DNA of 6,914 bases from Candidatus Aminicenantota bacterium. GTDB taxonomy: Bacteria > Acidobacteriota > Aminicenantia > UBA2199. Both the position numbers and the translations under genes were made by a program. The stretch is from positions 1,618,575-1,625,488 of the forward strand of contig CP070627.1 of the NCBI GenBank assembly GCA_020355945.1, given 5' to 3'. The notes under the pieces were generated by a model. It had not been told where the DNA came from. It was given only the letters and a program-made list of their open reading frames with translations, and ran no database searches. Below are positions 5,220 to 6,914 of this stretch, one piece after another. Numbering within the stretch: the stretch's first letter is position 1; the number at the start of each line of letters is the position of its first letter.

Positions 5220-6914
5220 TTATAAAAACACATCAGGTATAACAGGAAGGCCGGGTATCCATTGGGCGAATTTATTATAGGTCTTTGCCACTTTGCGACC
5301 GATATCAATGCCTTTCTCGATTCCTTTGAGGAGTTTACCGGTATCGGACTTCTCATCCCCCAGTTTTTTCAGAAACCGACCCAGTTTATTCATTGGTTTG
5401 CTCAATTTCTCCGGTGATGATTTAGGGGTTACTTCATCAAGGCTGTCCATGATTTCCTTTAATTTCCCGGAAAGCTCCGGGTTCTTGCTCTCCAACAATT
5501 CTTTTAAGTCAGAAAAATCTTCCCGTATGACCGGTAAATCCACAGATAGGTTCACCTCCACGTTGACTTCAGTGTGGACTTCGGTGCGGGTCTGCTGGAT
5601 TTGCTGTATGTTCTGTTGAAATACTATTTTACCTTCTCTTTCCAGTTGTACCACTTCTTTTTGCCGTTCCTTTTCCGGCTTGATTCCTTCCAGTAATTCT
5701 TTTACATTATAATTTCTCTCGGCTTTTTCAGGCAGGAATTCCGTTTGCCCCATTCGTTCCAGCCGGAGCAAATGAAGGTAATTAACCGCAATTTTCGGGT
5801 TGTCCGGCAAGGGAACGCACTCATCGACTTCTATTTGTTCAAAACTGTCGTTTATCTCCCTGAAGGTGTGTAAGATGTGGGCAAAGTAATCTCTCTTCTG
5901 AGTGCCGGTCACAAAGATGTTGATGATTTTCTCCCTCTGGTCGGCTTTGACCACGGCTGTGGCATTGAATCCCTTGTTCTCCAGCACCACGCCGGTACGC
6001 CAACTCAATTTATCTTTTATGTCCTTGTGGCTCCTGACGATAAAACGGGGCATCACGGACCGGGGCAGGAAATTGTAAAAAATCCTGAATTTCAAGGCTG
6101 CGGTATAATCGAAATCAAACACCGGTTCCCCCACGTCCAGGAGGTCGGGCACCAGGATTTTATTTTCATCGATAGAAAAGCAGAGTTCGAATTTTTTCAT
6201 CAACTGGAAAATATACTTGTATTTGTCTGAAGGATACTTGTAATCGTTCTTCTCACCCTTTTTGGTTTTTAAGATTTCTCCCAATCGGTGCAGCTCCAGC
6301 ACACATTTGCCGGTAGATAATATTTCCGAGTTGATTATCTTGTAAACAGCGTTGGTAATCCATTTGGGTTCCAGCACGTGGGTATCTTCCAGGTAGAATT
6401 CCTTGAAATGGAGGATGACACCCAGGTCGTTGAGGAAATCCACCAGGGTGTCCTGCTCTTTTTCATCTTTTATACCTGCATCCGTACAGATTTGTTGATA
6501 GGTTTCATAGCTGATAAAATTATCTTTCATATCTTCCAGTTGTTTTTTCACCTGGAACCAACTGTTTGCCCAGGTGGTGCGGATCAATTCGATGGCAGCC
6601 AGTTCTCTGGTCAGGTCTTTTTTAAATTCGTCGATGCCGGAACCGGATGCACAGGAGAGGCGGTAAAAGCCTTTGATGTTAGGGTATTTTTCCATGAGGA
6701 ACAGGCGATTGAGGTCGAATTTGGGGTTTTCATCGATTTTATTGATCAGCACCATAACCGGTGAATTCCCGCCAAAGCTTTTGATATGGTTGAGCCAGTA
6801 TTCGGTTTTTTCATCCTTTCTGCCGTCCAGCACCAGTATATAGAGGCTGCGTTTGGACAGGAAGAACTGGTGAGTGGCATGCATGATCTCCTGGCCGCCG
6901 AAATCCCAGAGGCG
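5220..6914 (-). CDS. Roc-COR GTPase (Roco protein), 3' part; N-terminus beyond window
   Basis: The frame is open from the right edge and gives 564 residues, starting inside the Roc GTPase domain. The G3 motif DFGGQE (4-9) is followed by HATHQFF and by YILVLDGR (25-32). G4 is NKID (58-61) and G5 is SCASG (87-91). Residues about 105-430 match a COR domain, with the winged-helix-like first half (DLGVILHF; LEPKWITNAVYKI) and FLPRSVMPRFIVR, VVLENKG and VPLPDNP in the second. COR dimerises Roco proteins and regulates the GTPase. The C-terminus has a Gln-rich patch (432-441), alternating TEV/NVEV/NLSV strands, and a helical tail (about 464-564) with KLGRFLKKLGDE and TYNKFAQW, ending PDVFL. That tail is shared with other bacterial NTPase signalling or conflict proteins. 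A 12-base near-tandem repeat (5565-5588) encodes the TEVH/TEV unit. The P-loop and any leucine-rich repeats lie outside the window. The ATG at 6884 is internal, since conserved Roc sequence precedes it. Confidence 0.93.
   Translation of the reverse strand, partial: RLWDFGGQEIMHATHQFFLSKRSLYILVLDGRKDEKTEYWLNHIKSFGGNSPVMVLINKIDENPKFDLNRLFLMEKYPNIKGFYRLSCASGSGIDEFKKDLTRELAAIELIRTTWANSWFQVKKQLEDMKDNFISYETYQQICTDAGIKDEKEQDTLVDFLNDLGVILHFKEFYLEDTHVLEPKWITNAVYKIINSEILSTGKCVLELHRLGEILKTKKGEKNDYKYPSDKYKYIFQLMKKFELCFSIDENKILVPDLLDVGEPVFDFDYTAALKFRIFYNFLPRSVMPRFIVRSHKDIKDKLSWRTGVVLENKGFNATAVVKADQREKIINIFVTGTQKRDYFAHILHTFREINDSFEQIEVDECVPLPDNPKIAVNYLHLLRLERMGQTEFLPEKAERNYNVKELLEGIKPEKERQKEVVQLEREGKIVFQQNIQQIQQTRTEVHTEVNVEVNLSVDLPVIREDFSDLKELLESKNPELSGKLKEIMDSLDEVTPKSSPEKLSKPMNKLGRFLKKLGDEKSDTGKLLKGIEKGIDIGRKVAKTYNKFAQWIPGLPVIPDVFL

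Noticed and set aside
5877..6764. Plus-strand reading frames opposite the Roco gene (5877-6230, 6378-6764)
   Set aside because: They are antisense shadows of a strongly conserved Roc-COR frame, with no motifs or ribosome-binding sites of their own.
6882..6884. ATG at 6882-6884 as the start of the Roco gene
   Set aside because: The frame continues to the window edge with the conserved G3 motif WDFGGQEI immediately upstream, so this Met is internal and the gene is cut by the window.

Overview
The window looks like chromosomal DNA from a bacterium of moderate to low G+C content (judged by eye). Some genes have strong AAGGAGG ribosome-binding sites. Two others appear to lack any leader: their promoter -10 boxes place the transcription start on the A of the ATG. 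The protein families present (PadR regulator, sensor-like repeat membrane protein, Lnt-like acyltransferase, AAA ATPase fused to a PD-(D/E)XK nuclease, Roc-COR GTPase) are typical of large-genome environmental bacteria. I cannot assign a phylum from sequence alone. An uncultured lineage rich in Roco and AAA-PDDEXK genes, for example Aminicenantes-like, is a guess.

Left part (1-2922): about 140 bases of unassigned, foldable, more GC-rich DNA are followed by an A/T tract and a textbook sigma-70/sigma-A promoter (TTGACA, 17 bases, TATAAT) overlaid by two palindromes. It drives a three-gene unit. The first gene is a PadR-family repressor (260-619). The second is a membrane protein with an N-terminal HAAS/DUF1700-like segment and a glycine-periodic repeat (609-1304), overlapping the first by 11 bases. 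The third is a membrane-anchored nitrilase-fold enzyme with a complete Glu-Lys-Cys triad, resembling apolipoprotein N-acyltransferase (1390-2922). The layout suggests an envelope-related module under autoregulated PadR control. A hairpin containing a CTTCGTGGCT-type inverted repeat sits between the second and third genes.

Middle part (2923-5075): two single-gene units each have a TTGACA-N17 promoter and no leader. One encodes a 545-residue AAA ATPase with a C-terminal PD-(D/E)XK nuclease domain (3055-4692). The other encodes an 83-residue DUF5678-like protein (4824-5075). The region before the first holds three CGGGTT(A/C)A units and an inverted repeat.

Right part (5220-6914, minus strand): the 3' part of a Roc-COR GTPase (Roco protein) enters from the right edge and converges on the small gene. 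Its N-terminus, including the P-loop and any sensor repeats, lies outside the window. An ATPase-nuclease, a small protein and a Roco GTPase together resemble an NTPase-rich conflict or defence neighbourhood, but nothing here proves that they cooperate.
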